From: Rhodococcus sp. SMB37
GTDB lineage: Bacteria > Actinomycetota > Actinomycetes > Mycobacteriales > Mycobacteriaceae
Direction: 5' to 3'
DNA length: 64,000 bases
Assembly (NCBI RefSeq): GCF_004345605.1
Contig: NZ_SLVY01000001.1
Coordinates: forward strand, 186,001 to 250,000
Below are positions 62,886-64,000 of this stretch, one piece after another (positions within the stretch are counted from its first letter, which is position 1; each line of letters starts with the position of its first letter). The notes beneath the pieces are model-generated. The model was not told the origin of the DNA. It did not search any database and saw only the letters and a program-made list of their open reading frames with translations. A program made the translations under genes and the position numbers.

Positions 62886-64000
62886 TGATCTTCCTCCTGT
62901 TTCGCGGGTCTGTGACCCGCTTCGTTCTCCAACCCGCGGCGGATCGCCCCGGGCACAGTGTCGATCCGGTCCTTGGGGACCCTCGCAGACGAGCGCAACT
63001 GCCACGGCACACTCGTGACCATCACTCCCGGCTGGAAGAGCAGACGGCTCTTCAATCTCAGGGCGCTCTGGTTGTGAAGGATCTGCTCCCACCAGTGCCC
63101 GACCACGTACTCCGGAATGAACACGGTGACGACGTCACGCGGAGAATCTCGCCGGACGCGCCGCACGTAGTCCAGCACCGGCCGGGTGATCTCGCGATAC
63201 GGCGACTCGACGACCTTCAACGGTACCGTGATGTCGCTGGCGTCCCAGTCGCGGACCAGTTGACGGGTATTCGCGTCGTCGACGTTGACCGTGATCGCCT
63301 CGAGCGTGTCGGGACGCGTCGCCCGGGCGAAGGCCAAGGCCCGACGGGTCGGCATGTGCAGCGTCGACACGAGGACGATCGAGTGCGTGCGGCTGGGCAG
63401 GACTCCGTCCCATTCTGCCGCCTCGAGTTCGGCGGCCACGCTGTCGTAATGACGCCGGATCGCTTTCATCAGCACGAAGATCACCAGGATCATGAGAACG
63501 GCAATCCACGCCCCACCGGAGAATTTGGTGGCCAGCACGATGATCAACACCGCTGTGGTGGCAATCAACCCGAGACCGTTGATCACGCGCCCGCGCATCA
63601 TCCGTCCCCGCACTGCGGGGTCGGTTTCGACCGCCAGGTGCCGCGTCCAGTGCCGCACCATGCCCGCCTGGCCGAGCGTGAACGCGACGAACACCCCCAC
63701 GATGTACAGCTGAATCAGCTGGGTGACCCGAGCATCGAACACCCACACGAACACGACCGCCACGCCCGACAGGAACAGGATCCCGTTACTGAACGCCAGC
63801 TTGTCGCCACGAGTGTGCAACTGCCGCGGAAGATACCGATTCTGCGCGAGCACCGACGCGAGCGCCGGGAACCCACTGAATGCGGTGTTCGCGGCAAGCA
63901 GCAGGATCAACGCGGTGGCCACGGTGACGAGGAAGAAGCCGACGGGAAACCCTGCGAACACCGTATGCGCGAGTTGCGCAACGAGTGTCTTCTGTTCGTA
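62882..64000 (-). CDS. APC family amino acid/potassium permease, 5' truncated by the window edge
   Basis: At least 372 residues are visible; the reading frame stays open to the right edge (beginning YEQKTLVAQLAHTVFAGFPV), so the GTG at 63961 is internal. Membrane helices alternate through about residue 210 (AANTAFSGFPALASVLAQNR with RYLPRQLHTRGDKLAFSNG is the APC signature). The remaining 160 residues are a soluble C-terminal domain with SHILVLVSTLHMPTRRALA-like SIVLVSTLHMPTRRALAFAR. Coupled to the downstream RNA methyltransferase by GTGA. Equivalent to Rv2690c by order; substrate not known. Confidence 0.88.
   Translation of the reverse strand, partial: YEQKTLVAQLAHTVFAGFPVGFFLVTVATALILLLAANTAFSGFPALASVLAQNRYLPRQLHTRGDKLAFSNGILFLSGVAVVFVWVFDARVTQLIQLYIVGVFVAFTLGQAGMVRHWTRHLAVETDPAVRGRMMRGRVINGLGLIATTAVLIIVLATKFSGGAWIAVLMILVIFVLMKAIRRHYDSVAAELEAAEWDGVLPSRTHSIVLVSTLHMPTRRALAFARATRPDTLEAITVNVDDANTRQLVRDWDASDITVPLKVVESPYREITRPVLDYVRRVRRDSPRDVVTVFIPEYVVGHWWEQILHNQSALRLKSRLLFQPGVMVTSVPWQLRSSARVPKDRIDTVPGAIRRGLENEAGHRPAKQEEDQ

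Overview
The window is chromosomal DNA from a high-GC, mycolic-acid-type actinobacterium, most likely Rhodococcus or a close relative. This rests on gene content and order, not on a database search. The content includes PimA, PatA, PI-phosphate synthase and AftC for the PIM/LAM/arabinogalactan envelope, actinobacterial HemQ/HemY/HemE, a type VII secretion substrate pair, and very frequent GTG/TTG starts with GTGA or ATGA overlaps. From about 5.5 kb to the right edge the order closely follows the M. tuberculosis Rv2578c to Rv2690c region. That run goes radical SAM, hisS, MBL hydrolase, ppiB, rel, apt, lipoprotein, secF, secD, yajC, ruvBAC, yebC, pdxT, tesB, pdxS, Nudix, pimA, patA, pgsA, HIT, thrS, then zapE, Rv2672-like, aftC, msrB, hemQ, hemY, hemE, DUF3000, RNase D, dxs, RNA methyltransferase and APC permease. 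Several cassettes interrupt this backbone.

Layout. At 1-5.5 kb lie a thioesterase (partial), a LysR regulator divergent from malate:quinone oxidoreductase (mqo), and a large membrane-anchored copper nitrite-reductase-like fusion. At 5.5-13.8 kb are the Rv2578c-type radical SAM gene, an EspC-like/EspA-like ESX substrate pair, a PH-domain membrane protein, hisS, an MBL hydrolase and three tandem extracytoplasmic cyclophilins. At 13.8-24.4 kb is the stringent-response/protein-export/recombination block: rel, apt, solute-binding lipoprotein, secF-secD-yajC and ruvB-ruvA-ruvC. At 24.5-34.6 kb are yebC, pdxT-tesB-pdxS and the PIM operon (Nudix, pimA, patA, pgsA, HIT, thrS). At 34.7-36.6 kb are an orphan DUF742 gene and six tRNA genes. 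At 36.6-44.8 kb are a stand-alone LeuA regulatory domain behind a candidate leader-peptide attenuator, a GNAT enzyme, zapE, a hydrolase-like lipoprotein, aftC, msrB, a HAD protein and a serine hydrolase. At 44.8-52.2 kb is the hemE-hemY-hemQ operon with a BisC-type molybdoenzyme at its 3' end, followed by DUF3000 and RNase D. At 52.2-64 kb are fadA-fadB, a sugar transporter, dxs, a marR-efflux pair, a TRAM-domain RNA methyltransferase and an APC permease running off the right edge.

The genes are mostly housekeeping: translation, export, Holliday-junction repair, PLP synthesis, PIM and arabinan synthesis, coproporphyrin-dependent heme synthesis, isoprenoid entry and beta-oxidation. No CRISPR array, transposase, integrase, phage gene or rRNA operon was seen. 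The least conventional parts are the LeuA-domain gene with its small ORF and alternative hairpins, the three cyclophilins sharing four cysteines, the copper-oxidase membrane fusion, the ESX substrate pair, a hydrolase lipoprotein without a nucleophilic serine, and a nearly perfect 22-bp-arm palindrome over the marR promoter.
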